Part shown: in pieces, positions 8,571 through 16,022 of the stretch | Numbering within the stretch: the stretch's first letter is position 1 | How the letters are laid out: each line of letters begins with the position of its first letter | NCBI RefSeq assembly: GCF_900101495.1 | Contig: NZ_FMUS01000022.1 | Location: 23,534 to 87,533 of the forward strand | DNA from: Alkaliphilus peptidifermentans DSM 18978 | GTDB lineage: Bacteria; Bacillota; Clostridia; Peptostreptococcales; Natronincolaceae | DNA: 64,000 bases | Reading direction: 5' to 3' | Notes under the pieces: generated by a model | Database searches by the model: none | What the model was told of the DNA's origin: nothing | The model's input: the letters and a program-made list of their open reading frames with translations, nothing else | Program-made: the position numbers and the translations under genes

Positions 8571-8973
8571 TGTATCACCTCATACGTTTTAAATTTGTTC
8601 CATAATTGCTAGAACTTTTTTGCCTAAAAATAGACAACATAAAAATGTGTATTTCCGGTGTTCTTACTTTATTATTACTACCACTATAATATTAGATAAA
8701 AGTAAATTATAGAGGTTATAAGCTGTCCAATAAATGATAACAGTCCTATTCTAAATATTTTCTTCTGACTTAGTCCATAACCAGAACAAACAGCAATACA
8801 TCCATAATTACCGGAAGAGCTTTACATTTAAAACCTATACTGGTGTGTGATAAAGTCTGTAATGACTTCCGACACATTTTGATAATTATAATTCTAAATA
8901 AACATTAAGCTGTTTGAAAAATTGATTTTATATAAATCACTAACACATACCTTAAAAATTTTAAAACACATAA
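8571..8973. other. Non-coding gap inside the fibre cluster
   Basis: About 400 AT-rich bases with no credible gene, unusual in this tightly packed operon. On the minus strand a 44-codon stretch ending near 8690 (IFRIGLLSFIGQLITSIIYF) reads like the end of a membrane protein. It has a stop just upstream and no start, so it may be a relic. The gap may be a scar of fibre-gene replacement. Confidence 0.4.
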
Positions 8974-10458
8974 TTAGTAAGGCCTATGAACAATAAAAGG
9001 TAAAGAAGCAATTAAAATCGTAAGTGTTCCCGAGTATCGATTACTGCTCCCATCACTTTTAGCTTGTAAGGTTAAAGTTTGGGTTGGCATATTTAGATCA
9101 TTTATAATAAGGTGGACAGTATGACCGCTATGTCCCCAAGGGGCAGATCCTTCTCTAACAACAACTCCATCGGACAAAACTCTTATATACGTAGCTGCAG
9201 TCGAATTGTGCCACCCTCTAGCTTCTACTCTTATTGTTCCAGACATCTGAAAATTACTAACTTCTATAAGCGTCTGATAATCTCCTACATTTCTATCTTC
9301 AACGGACCAGTGTCCTATAGTATGAGTTGTCCCACTAGTAGTATGAAATGTGCCTGTGCTCCCTACTACTCCTCCAATATTAACACCTCTCTTTATATTC
9401 TCTGGGACTAAATTTGCAAATGAAGCAGTAATTTTACCACTACCACTATGATAACCAGCAGGTATTGTATATTGTCCATTTTGAGTAGTAATAGTATTGT
9501 TTACAGTGCCTCGATTAGGCATTGTACCGGCTATTTTACCACCACCGTTTGCAAAGGCACTTTTACCTGTGAGAATTTCACCAGCGCTCGGTACTTCTCC
9601 ACTTGGCATATCAGAATAAGTACCTGTAACTCCACCAACTGCAGCTCCCTTTCTAACATTCCCTGCAGATAAATTTGAAATATTAGCTGTTACTGTACCT
9701 GCACCAGCATGGTATCCTTGGGGTATAATATATTGACCACCTTGACTAGTTAATGATGAGTTTGCATTACCTCTATTGGCCATTGTTCCAGCAATGCCAG
9801 CAATAGTAGTACCTGCTAATACATTAGCAGCAGGAACATTAACAGCATTACAGGTTACACTACTATAATATCCTGCTGTATCAGTTTGTACCAATCCACT
9901 GGGAGTAAATGTTTTAGCCCCCTTATTAGGCATAGTACCGACAATATCCCCTGCATCTGTAGAAGCCGTTTTACCAGAGAGAAGGTCAGATGCAGTAGCA
10001 TTTCCAGAGCCACCTTCACCCTGTAATATAAAATTTGTGCCATCATACCTCAGTGTATAAACCCCATTTAAAATTAGCTTTCCAGCTGTTAGGGGATTTC
10101 CTTTACTGTCTTTAATTGCCTTTCCTCCCAGTCCATTTATATTTAAGGTTGAATCTCCTGTATTAGCTGCGTGAATCTTTACAGCTACACATACTCCTTC
10201 AACATATGACATAAGGCTTGGGTTAAGTGTAATAATATAGTTATTTGCTGAGCCTCCAGTTGTACCATATCCAGGCTGCCTTATATAATCTGCCCTATGC
10301 AGTTCAAAATCCTCACTAACCTGCTGCACCTGCTGCCCTTGAGAATGTATAGCCTCATCTATTTTAAAATTGTCCTCTACAAAATCCTGACGTTTTATAT
10401 ATTCATTCCCCTGCCATTGATTTAAGCCTATATTTTGTGTTTTTTCTTGACTTGGCAT
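8974..10458 (-). CDS. Large tail fibre protein with anchor and repeat domains (fibre 2 of module A)
   Basis: A 494-residue protein. Residues 1-50 are the shared anchor (MPSQEKTQNIGLNQWQGNEY). Residues about 55-130 form a fold found in other fibres (LILNGVYTLRYDGTNFILQG). Three or four repeats follow, built on LSGKTAS, DIVGTMPNKG, GGQYIIPQGYHAG and NVRKGAAVGGVTGTYSD; the last 130 residues are unique. The central part is very similar to the module B fibre at 21.5-23.1 kb. A trimeric shaft with a receptor-binding tip is inferred. Confidence 0.8.
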   Translation of the reverse strand: MPSQEKTQNIGLNQWQGNEYIKRQDFVEDNFKIDEAIHSQGQQVQQVSEDFELHRADYIRQPGYGTTGGSANNYIITLNPSLMSYVEGVCVAVKIHAANTGDSTLNINGLGGKAIKDSKGNPLTAGKLILNGVYTLRYDGTNFILQGEGGSGNATASDLLSGKTASTDAGDIVGTMPNKGAKTFTPSGLVQTDTAGYYSSVTCNAVNVPAANVLAGTTIAGIAGTMANRGNANSSLTSQGGQYIIPQGYHAGAGTVTANISNLSAGNVRKGAAVGGVTGTYSDMPSGEVPSAGEILTGKSAFANGGGKIAGTMPNRGTVNNTITTQNGQYTIPAGYHSGSGKITASFANLVPENIKRGVNIGGVVGSTGTFHTTSGTTHTIGHWSVEDRNVGDYQTLIEVSNFQMSGTIRVEARGWHNSTAATYIRVLSDGVVVREGSAPWGHSGHTVHLIINDLNMPTQTLTLQAKSDGSSNRYSGTLTILIASLPFIVHRPY

Positions 10459-10535
10459 TATATCACCCCTCTATATGTTTCTAACTTATTCTAAATTTTA
10501 GTTAAGAAATCCAATATGTTTTTTATTACTACGTT

Positions 10536-10919
10536 TTATTGGTTTTTATAAAAGCCCATTGCTTTTATGTATTTCTGTATACATTGCGTTAGCTGAGTTT
10601 TATTTGACCTAGATTCGGAAGAATTTTCAACAGTCGAGGTATCATTGGCTTTTTCCACAGCCTCAGGGGCATACATCCCCTCCAAATCACTCGGTACCTT
10701 CTCCTCAACTTCAACATCATCATCTTTATTCTCTAAAAGGTTATAATATTCATCTTGTGTCATAAAAACACCATCTACATAACAATCCCCTACATTTGGC
10801 TTGTTGTCTAAATCAGTTATATCGATACACAGGGCGCAAGGGTTGGGAAGTCCAACTTCTGCCCCTCCTATAAGGTTAATAATATCTCCAATAACTTGGG
10901 CATAAATTCTTTCACTCAT
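10536..10919 (-). CDS. Hypothetical tail-associated protein
   Basis: A 127-residue protein of unknown function between two fibre genes. The N-terminal half (ERIYAQVIGDIINLIGG, then NPCALCIDITDL and VGDCYVDGVFMTQDEYYNLL) looks folded; the middle is acidic and low-complexity. The ATG at 10919 is preceded by AAAGGAGG; an upstream GTG in frame is less likely. The MTQDEYYNLL segment recalls short fibre-assembly proteins, so a fibre chaperone role is possible but unproven. Confidence 0.6.
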   Translation of the reverse strand: MSERIYAQVIGDIINLIGGAEVGLPNPCALCIDITDLDNKPNVGDCYVDGVFMTQDEYYNLLENKDDDVEVEEKVPSDLEGMYAPEAVEKANDTSTVENSSESRSNKTQLTQCIQKYIKAMGFYKNQ

Positions 10920-10933
10920 TGAAATATCCTCCT

Positions 10934-11959
10934 TTACCACTCAATGATTAAAATCCCGTTACCACCAGTGCCACCAGTACCTCCAGAGTATGGTTGTCCC
11001 CAATATGTTCCTCCACCACCGCCGCCACCACCTGCACCGTAGGCAGTAGCATTAGTACCGTTACTTCCGTGAGCAGGAGATCCAACACCACCAGCACCAC
11101 CGCCGCCACCACCATAAATAGTTGTCAAAGTTGAAGCTGATAGTCCAGCCGTGGAGATATTCATTCCGAAACTAGGGGCACCTCCACTCCCCCCACTTCC
11201 TGCTGTACTTCCAGTCCCTGATCCACCGCTACCACCGGAGACTCCACCACCTTTGTTGAGATTCAATATTGAACCAAATACAGTATTTCCCGTACCAACT
11301 GTAACCGGAATTGAGCTTCCCGGTGTAACAGAATAAGGTCGCCTATATGTTTCTCGTCCAGCAGAGCCTCCAGAACCACCAGAACCTTGATAAACGTGTC
11401 CACCATTATTATACCCACTAGAACCACTACCACCATCGCCACCTGCACCACAACCAGTTAAATACACCAAATTTACACCCGTTGGTACTACAAAAGTACC
11501 GTTTGAAGTAAATACCCGTCTACCACTAATTGTGCCTATAGTGCTTTGAATTGCAGTAACTTTTGTATCTATAGTATTTACACTGGTTTGTGTTGCCCTA
11601 CTGGATATCGTTGTATCAATCCTATCCCTATGGGCAGTAGTTGCACCCCAGTTGGCCTGTCTACTTGATACAGTAGTGTCTACATTGTCTACCTTTGCCA
11701 TCCTTGTACTGCTCATATTTGCTGTTAAATAACTATATATATTGTTAACACAGTATTCGTATATTTGCCTTACTCTTCCAAATAGAGTTGTTGTACCTGC
11801 TACATCTGTATTAACACCAACCTTTGTATTAATACCTTCAGCATTAGATCTGGCAGCAGCGGCATCAACTTTAATGCCAGCAGTATCAGTTTTTATGGTA
11901 TCTGTATTTGCTTTAGCAGCATCTAATGTTTCCTTATCGGCTAAAAATATTTGTGACAT
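10934..11959 (-). CDS. Glycine-rich tail fibre/needle-type protein
   Basis: A 341-residue protein. Residues 1-150 are alanine/threonine-rich helical repeats (LDAAKANTDTIKTDTAGIK; SSRQANWGATTAHRDRIDTT), likely a trimeric coiled coil. Residues about 165-341 form a glycine-rich domain beginning RRVFTSNGTFVVPTGVNLVY and ending GGNGILIIEW, the beta-sandwich typical of glycine-rich fibre tips. The helical half is shared with the module B protein at 23.2-24.0 kb. Only the tips differ. Confidence 0.75.
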   Translation of the reverse strand: MSQIFLADKETLDAAKANTDTIKTDTAGIKVDAAAARSNAEGINTKVGVNTDVAGTTTLFGRVRQIYEYCVNNIYSYLTANMSSTRMAKVDNVDTTVSSRQANWGATTAHRDRIDTTISSRATQTSVNTIDTKVTAIQSTIGTISGRRVFTSNGTFVVPTGVNLVYLTGCGAGGDGGSGSSGYNNGGHVYQGSGGSGGSAGRETYRRPYSVTPGSSIPVTVGTGNTVFGSILNLNKGGGVSGGSGGSGTGSTAGSGGSGGAPSFGMNISTAGLSASTLTTIYGGGGGGAGGVGSPAHGSNGTNATAYGAGGGGGGGGTYWGQPYSGGTGGTGGNGILIIEW

Positions 11960-11961
11960 TA

Positions 11962-12234
11962 TTACACCTCCTCATAGTTAAAAGCCACCTTACCACTTAT
12001 GGCACTTAACCCCCATTTATAGGTTTTACCCGTTCCTGAATCCACAAATCGATGTGGCATACCTTCTGCTGCGTGGGACTCAAGATTATTATAAACCTCC
12101 TGAACCTGCTGCCCTTGAGAATGTATAGCCTCATCTATTTTAAAATTATCCTCAACAAAATCCTGACGTTTTATATATTCATTCCCCTGCCATTGATTTA
12201 AACCTATATTATGTGTTTTTTCTTGACTTGGCAC
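11962..12234 (-). CDS. Short fibre protein with anchor module (fibre 1 of module A)
   Basis: A 90-residue protein starting with GTG that overlaps the preceding stop (TAGTG). Residues 1-50 are the fibre anchor (MPSQEKTHNIGLNQWQGNEY); residues 60-90 (GMPHRFVDSGTGKTYKWGLS) match the end of the module B fibre at 24.0-24.7 kb (MPHRFVDNGTVYKYGWSTLD). It therefore joins parts found separately elsewhere. It may be a minimal adaptor for the glycine-rich protein encoded next. Confidence 0.7.
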   Translation of the reverse strand: MPSQEKTHNIGLNQWQGNEYIKRQDFVEDNFKIDEAIHSQGQQVQEVYNNLESHAAEGMPHRFVDSGTGKTYKWGLSAISGKVAFNYEEV

Positions 12235-12782
12235 TATATCACCCCTCTATATGTTTCTAATTCATCCCATGTGAGATTTAAGCTGTCCCATTCATCCCAG
12301 GTTTTGTTATAAGCATCAAATTCACTCCAGGTTAAATAGGTAAACTGAAACCTAAAGGGAAGATGGGCAGGCTTTATGTCATTAATTGCCTTTTCTAGGT
12401 CTTCAATATTTGGTGGAATTCCCCTTGCACCTACGAATTTGACGATAATTGAGCCATCAAAGCTGACGGCTACTTCTCCATTTGAATAGGCTTCTGCCAC
12501 TACTTGAATAAGTCGGGCATCCACCTTTCCAGTGCCCCGCCACTTTGACTTTACAATGCTCCTTCTTTCCTCAAAGGTCTTATTTAAGTCAGTTTTTATA
12601 CCCAGCTCCTCTTCGTATATTGATAGGGCCCAGGTTGCTGTATCTATATTAAGCTGCTTCTTTATATCTTTAATGTCGGCTTCCAGAAGCATAAGTTGCT
12701 TCTCCTCCGAATTAAATATTTCCTTATAGATTTTTGACTTTCGCATAAACAAAGGAAGGTAAGTAATCATTTTGCTACCCAT
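12234..12782 (-). CDS. xkdU: Baseplate wedge/tail protein, DUF2313 (YmfQ/XkdU-like), module A
   Basis: A 182-residue DUF2313 protein: the N-terminal YLPLFMRKSKIYKEIFNSEE region and a central EEELGIKTDLNKTFEERRS core. It sits directly after the baseplate J gene, with which it overlaps by 8 bases, and before the fibres, matching the PBSX/Mu order. It links the baseplate wedge to the fibres. The C-terminus carries a repeated W-S/D-E pattern (TWSEFDAYNKTWDEWDSL), perhaps the fibre attachment surface. Confidence 0.85.
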   Translation of the reverse strand: MGSKMITYLPLFMRKSKIYKEIFNSEEKQLMLLEADIKDIKKQLNIDTATWALSIYEEELGIKTDLNKTFEERRSIVKSKWRGTGKVDARLIQVVAEAYSNGEVAVSFDGSIIVKFVGARGIPPNIEDLEKAINDIKPAHLPFRFQFTYLTWSEFDAYNKTWDEWDSLNLTWDELETYRGVI

Positions 12783-13842
12783 TGATTACAACCTCCCCTA
12801 AGACAGCAACTTCATCTTCTTCAATTGTTATATTTGAGGTACCGCCATTTATGGTTAAATTAGAATAATCTTGAATACCATGGGCTTGAAGAACCAGGCT
12901 TCCTATAATAGCATAGCTGACATAGCTTTCCGTAAAGGTTATATCCTTAAGGTATTTGCTTATACTGGTCTTGACATTGTTTAGTATTTCTTCATTTGTA
13001 TAGCCGCTATCAATATTGGCAGCAAAAACAACATTTATAGGCTTTGCTGCAGCACTGACAACTGTACAAAAAGCTCCTATTGGTGCAGTGCCTTCACCTA
13101 TCCCACTTAAGCCGGGGTCCACATATTCCTGTACTCTATCTACTATTTCCTGACCTGCAGGCTCCTTTAGAGAATCAATAATAACAATTTTTACAGTATT
13201 ATCACCATTCCAAAGGGGAAAAACCTTTGCATCTCCAACTCCCTGTACTTCCTTTGCCCAATTTTTATATTGAGCTTTATTTCCACTTGTTGCAGGAGTT
13301 TTAATTCTTTCATAATATCTTTGAAGCAGTGCTTTATCTGTTTCGGCCTCAAAGCCACCAGTAGTAGGCTCTGGGTTATTGGCATCTGTTATTCCACCAA
13401 TGGTGATGGGTATAAGCTTAATTTGATTTGCAGGTACATTCCCTATGCTGCCAGCTTTAGTACACTGAAGCTTCACCAACCCAGCTGCTGTAATAACTTT
13501 AGTTTCAGTTGCTTGAAACTGTATTCCACTTTCCGTTTCAAATAAATCTCCCTCTGAAACAGTACCATTCCCCTTTAACTCCACCTGTCCAATTGATTTT
13601 GTTGCAGGCTTTCGGCTAATTCCCGTTGTCTGATGTATCCTTTTTTCAAGCTCATCCCCTGCCAGATTTTCCAGGTTAAATTTATTAATTATTGAGTCTA
13701 AATCTTTATATGCTTCTTCAAGCTTAATTGCTGGCGGTTTTGTTGCATCAAATATAAAGCTGCCCTCTGTCTTGTCATATTCATTGCTGATGTCCTTCAT
13801 CATTTCCTCATGAATTTTATTGCTTGTTTTATCTTTAAACAC
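12775..13842 (-). CDS. xkdT: Baseplate J family protein (XkdT-like), module A
   Basis: A 355-residue baseplate wedge protein of the gpJ/XkdT family. It has the N-terminal EGSFIFDATKPPAIKLEEAY region, the GISRKPATKSIG motif and a C-terminal domain rich in beta strands. It shares the motif RKPATKA/S with the module B homologue. It overlaps the DUF2634 gene by 8 bases. It forms the wedge that surrounds the hub and triggers sheath contraction. Confidence 0.9.
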   Translation of the reverse strand: MFKDKTSNKIHEEMMKDISNEYDKTEGSFIFDATKPPAIKLEEAYKDLDSIINKFNLENLAGDELEKRIHQTTGISRKPATKSIGQVELKGNGTVSEGDLFETESGIQFQATETKVITAAGLVKLQCTKAGSIGNVPANQIKLIPITIGGITDANNPEPTTGGFEAETDKALLQRYYERIKTPATSGNKAQYKNWAKEVQGVGDAKVFPLWNGDNTVKIVIIDSLKEPAGQEIVDRVQEYVDPGLSGIGEGTAPIGAFCTVVSAAAKPINVVFAANIDSGYTNEEILNNVKTSISKYLKDITFTESYVSYAIIGSLVLQAHGIQDYSNLTINGGTSNITIEEDEVAVLGEVVING

Positions 13843-14260
13843 CTAATATCACCTCCTGGGTAATGGAATTATTCACTTTAAAGGATATTGTCAGGTTTGA
13901 ACCATCCTTCTCCAAATGCCAATTGGAGATATTATTTATTAGCGGATGCTTCAATAGAGCCTCACTAACCTCTCTTTTTACTTCACTTTTTATAAATTCT
14001 ATGGGTAAATTTTGTCCTATTATTAAATCTTCAATAGAAATTCCATATTGGCTGGTATAAATTTTATATTTATTTCTATCTGTCCTTAACACCTTTTCTA
14101 TCCAAATTTTTAAGGCTTCTATGTTGTTGATTTCTACTAGCTTACCATCCTTTAATATAAAATCTCCCTTTTTAAAATCAAATAAAAAGGATTTACCCAG
14201 CTGTAAATCCTGTTGTCCCTCTTCCTTTTCAATCTGTAGATAACCTATTTTGGGTAGCAT
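13835..14260 (-). CDS. xkdS: DUF2634 baseplate protein (XkdS/gp25-like), module A
   Basis: A 141-residue DUF2634 protein. The fold is that of gp25-like wedge proteins, which prime sheath assembly. Visible family features are KSFLFDFKKGDFILKDGK, TDRNKYKIYTSQYG and the C-terminal beta strands. It lies between the DUF2577 and baseplate J genes, the usual XkdR-XkdS-XkdT order. Confidence 0.85.
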   Translation of the reverse strand: MLPKIGYLQIEKEEGQQDLQLGKSFLFDFKKGDFILKDGKLVEINNIEALKIWIEKVLRTDRNKYKIYTSQYGISIEDLIIGQNLPIEFIKSEVKREVSEALLKHPLINNISNWHLEKDGSNLTISFKVNNSITQEVILGV

Positions 14261-14261
14261 T

Positions 14262-14612
14262 TTAGAAGCTCACCGCCTTATCTATAACATAATATACCTG
14301 TTCATCCTTGGTGGGAATTAGTATGACCTTATCCCCTGTTTCCAGTCCGTCTGTCAACTCAATAGTTCCTTCTCCACTGTAGGATGTGCTTACATCAGGA
14401 AGCTGTATGCTTCCATTTACCTTATATTTTCTTTGATAATTATCCAGTATATGAGATGCAAAAACCAAATGCCTTTTTGTCAGTATAATTTTTTCCCCCA
14501 GTGCAATTTTAATATTGGGGAGGGGTGAAATGACTACCCCAATTTGAATTCCAGAATTTATAATGTTATCTCTGGCCTTAAGGATTTTAGCCAGCTCAAC
14601 TATTCCATTCAT
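14262..14612 (-). CDS. xkdR: DUF2577 tail spike/hub accessory protein (XkdR-like), module A
   Basis: A 116-residue DUF2577 protein with an OB-like beta domain (GVVISPLPNIKIALGEKIIL, ETGDKVILIPTKDEQVYYVI). In PBSX-type tails it is at the tip of the tube with the XkdQ hub. It is preceded by GGGGG and overlaps the hub gene by 4 bases, so it is translationally coupled to it. Confidence 0.82.
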   Translation of the reverse strand: MNGIVELAKILKARDNIINSGIQIGVVISPLPNIKIALGEKIILTKRHLVFASHILDNYQRKYKVNGSIQLPDVSTSYSGEGTIELTDGLETGDKVILIPTKDEQVYYVIDKAVSF

Positions 14613-15583
14613 TTATATACCCCCAAATCTAATGACATTGTATGGTTTCTATTTTTCAGGGTATGTCTGCAGCTTAATATAAGATATTTACCCTTCATCC
14701 CTGTAATTTCTTCTTCTATTTCTATAATTCTTCCGGCTTTAACGGTATCGTCTCCCATCATTGTTAATGAATTGCTTTCTGACACCATAGCTGTTTCCTT
14801 GAGGCTGTTTTCTGCAATTAATTTAGCCCTTCCCATTTCATTATCATCTATTTCTATGACCTGCTGCAGCAAACCATATTTCTCTATTAAGGTGTTATCC
14901 CTCTCATGGGCAACAATACTGTTGTTATTTACAAGCTTTACACTGTTTTTCATTTCAACAATTGATTGATTTCTGGAGGGTGATGAAATAGCTGCCTGCA
15001 GGTTATGCTCTTGTAGATTATCAGCAAGTCTAAACCTGCCCTCCACTATTAAATCTGACTGCTTCTGTATATATAGCCTTCCTGCATCCATTTCCATTCG
15101 GTATTTTTCCCCTGTTTCCCCTTCTACTGTATCCAATATATCTTTAATGATGTCACTTATTACCTTGTCCTTGTATATTTTATTGATTAGGGTGGGTATA
15201 GGATCAATAGCTCCAATGGGTACATTGAAATCCCTGAGGATTTGGGTGATTGCCTTATCTGCAGAAACAGAATTAAATTGATATACATCTTGAGATTTGT
15301 TTAAATAAAAGGCAAAATCTAAAACAGAGTATTGAAGAGGCTGCCTTCCACTATTTTGTTCAGATACAATTATTCCCCTAAATATTTCCTCCTGGTTTTT
15401 GAGTAGTATAATATCTCCAATACTGCAGGGGTTTTTGGGAAAGTATCTGGCGTCATTAAAGGAAATATTAAAATCCAGCTGCTGTCCCAATTGATCAATA
15501 TTACTCTGCCAGCTAATATCCCCCACCATAGGGGTAATATCAATTCTTTCATCCTCTTTTATAAGCCAAAGTTGATGGACCAT
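14609..15583 (-). CDS. xkdQ: Baseplate hub protein (XkdQ/YqbQ family), module A
   Basis: A 324-residue gpD/gp27-like hub protein. It contains GDISWQSNIDQLGQQLDFNI, VLDFAFYLNKSQDVYQFN and the C-terminal GRIIEIEEEITGMKGKYLIL. It closes the end of the tail tube. The ATG at 15583 follows AAGAAGGTG; an in-frame start at 15604 would overlap the upstream gene more and has a weaker site. The stop overlaps the DUF2577 start. Confidence 0.85.
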   Translation of the reverse strand: MVHQLWLIKEDERIDITPMVGDISWQSNIDQLGQQLDFNISFNDARYFPKNPCSIGDIILLKNQEEIFRGIIVSEQNSGRQPLQYSVLDFAFYLNKSQDVYQFNSVSADKAITQILRDFNVPIGAIDPIPTLINKIYKDKVISDIIKDILDTVEGETGEKYRMEMDAGRLYIQKQSDLIVEGRFRLADNLQEHNLQAAISSPSRNQSIVEMKNSVKLVNNNSIVAHERDNTLIEKYGLLQQVIEIDDNEMGRAKLIAENSLKETAMVSESNSLTMMGDDTVKAGRIIEIEEEITGMKGKYLILSCRHTLKNRNHTMSLDLGVYK

Positions 15584-15584
15584 A

Positions 15585-16007
15585 TTACACCTTCTTCCTT
15601 TCAAGGTGAATAAACTTAAATTCCTCTAAGCTCAAGGAATAATAGATATCACCACTTCCATCCTTAACTCCATAGGTGAAATTATCGATTGAACAGGCCA
15701 TATTGATTGGTGTATCTGTAATAACTAATCTTATGGGAACCCTTCTCTTCATCCATTCTTCAATCTTTTCTACATATTCCCAGCCTTGATAGGCATCATC
15801 CCTTAAAAAGGAGTAGTTCTTCATGGGAAAGAAGGATTCAATTGTCAGTGATTTAAGACCCTCCATCCCGATTAGCTTAATGTCCCCCTGGGAAATTGTT
15901 TGATAGGTTTCGTTGTTATGGGGGGATTGTATTGTGAATTCTTCTGGTACAACAGGGAGCTGTATAATTTGTTCCCTATTATTTATGGAAAGAAAAATAT
16001 TAATCAT
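15585..16007 (-). CDS. xkdP: Tube-baseplate adaptor (XkdP N-domain, no LysM), module A
   Basis: A 140-residue protein matching the N-terminal domain of XkdP: VVPEEFTIQSPHNNETYQTI, IKLIGMEGLKSLTIESFFP, and the EEWMKRRVPIRLVITDTPIN region. The LysM domain that ends the module B counterpart is absent here. It connects the tube end to the hub. Loss of LysM implies a shorter adaptor or a different peptidoglycan-contact part in module A. Confidence 0.8.
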   Translation of the reverse strand: MINIFLSINNREQIIQLPVVPEEFTIQSPHNNETYQTISQGDIKLIGMEGLKSLTIESFFPMKNYSFLRDDAYQGWEYVEKIEEWMKRRVPIRLVITDTPINMACSIDNFTYGVKDGSGDIYYSLSLEEFKFIHLERKKV

Positions 16008-16022
16008 AACCAGCTCTCCCTT

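Noticed and set aside
8600..8830. Membrane-protein-like 44-codon stretch as a gene
   Set aside because: A stop codon lies just upstream, there is no start or ribosome-binding site, and it ends within the gap. At most it is a relic.
10934..11336. Plus-strand proline-rich frame opposite the glycine-rich fibre gene
   Set aside because: Proline-rich antisense frames are expected opposite glycine-rich coding DNA. There is no independent evidence.
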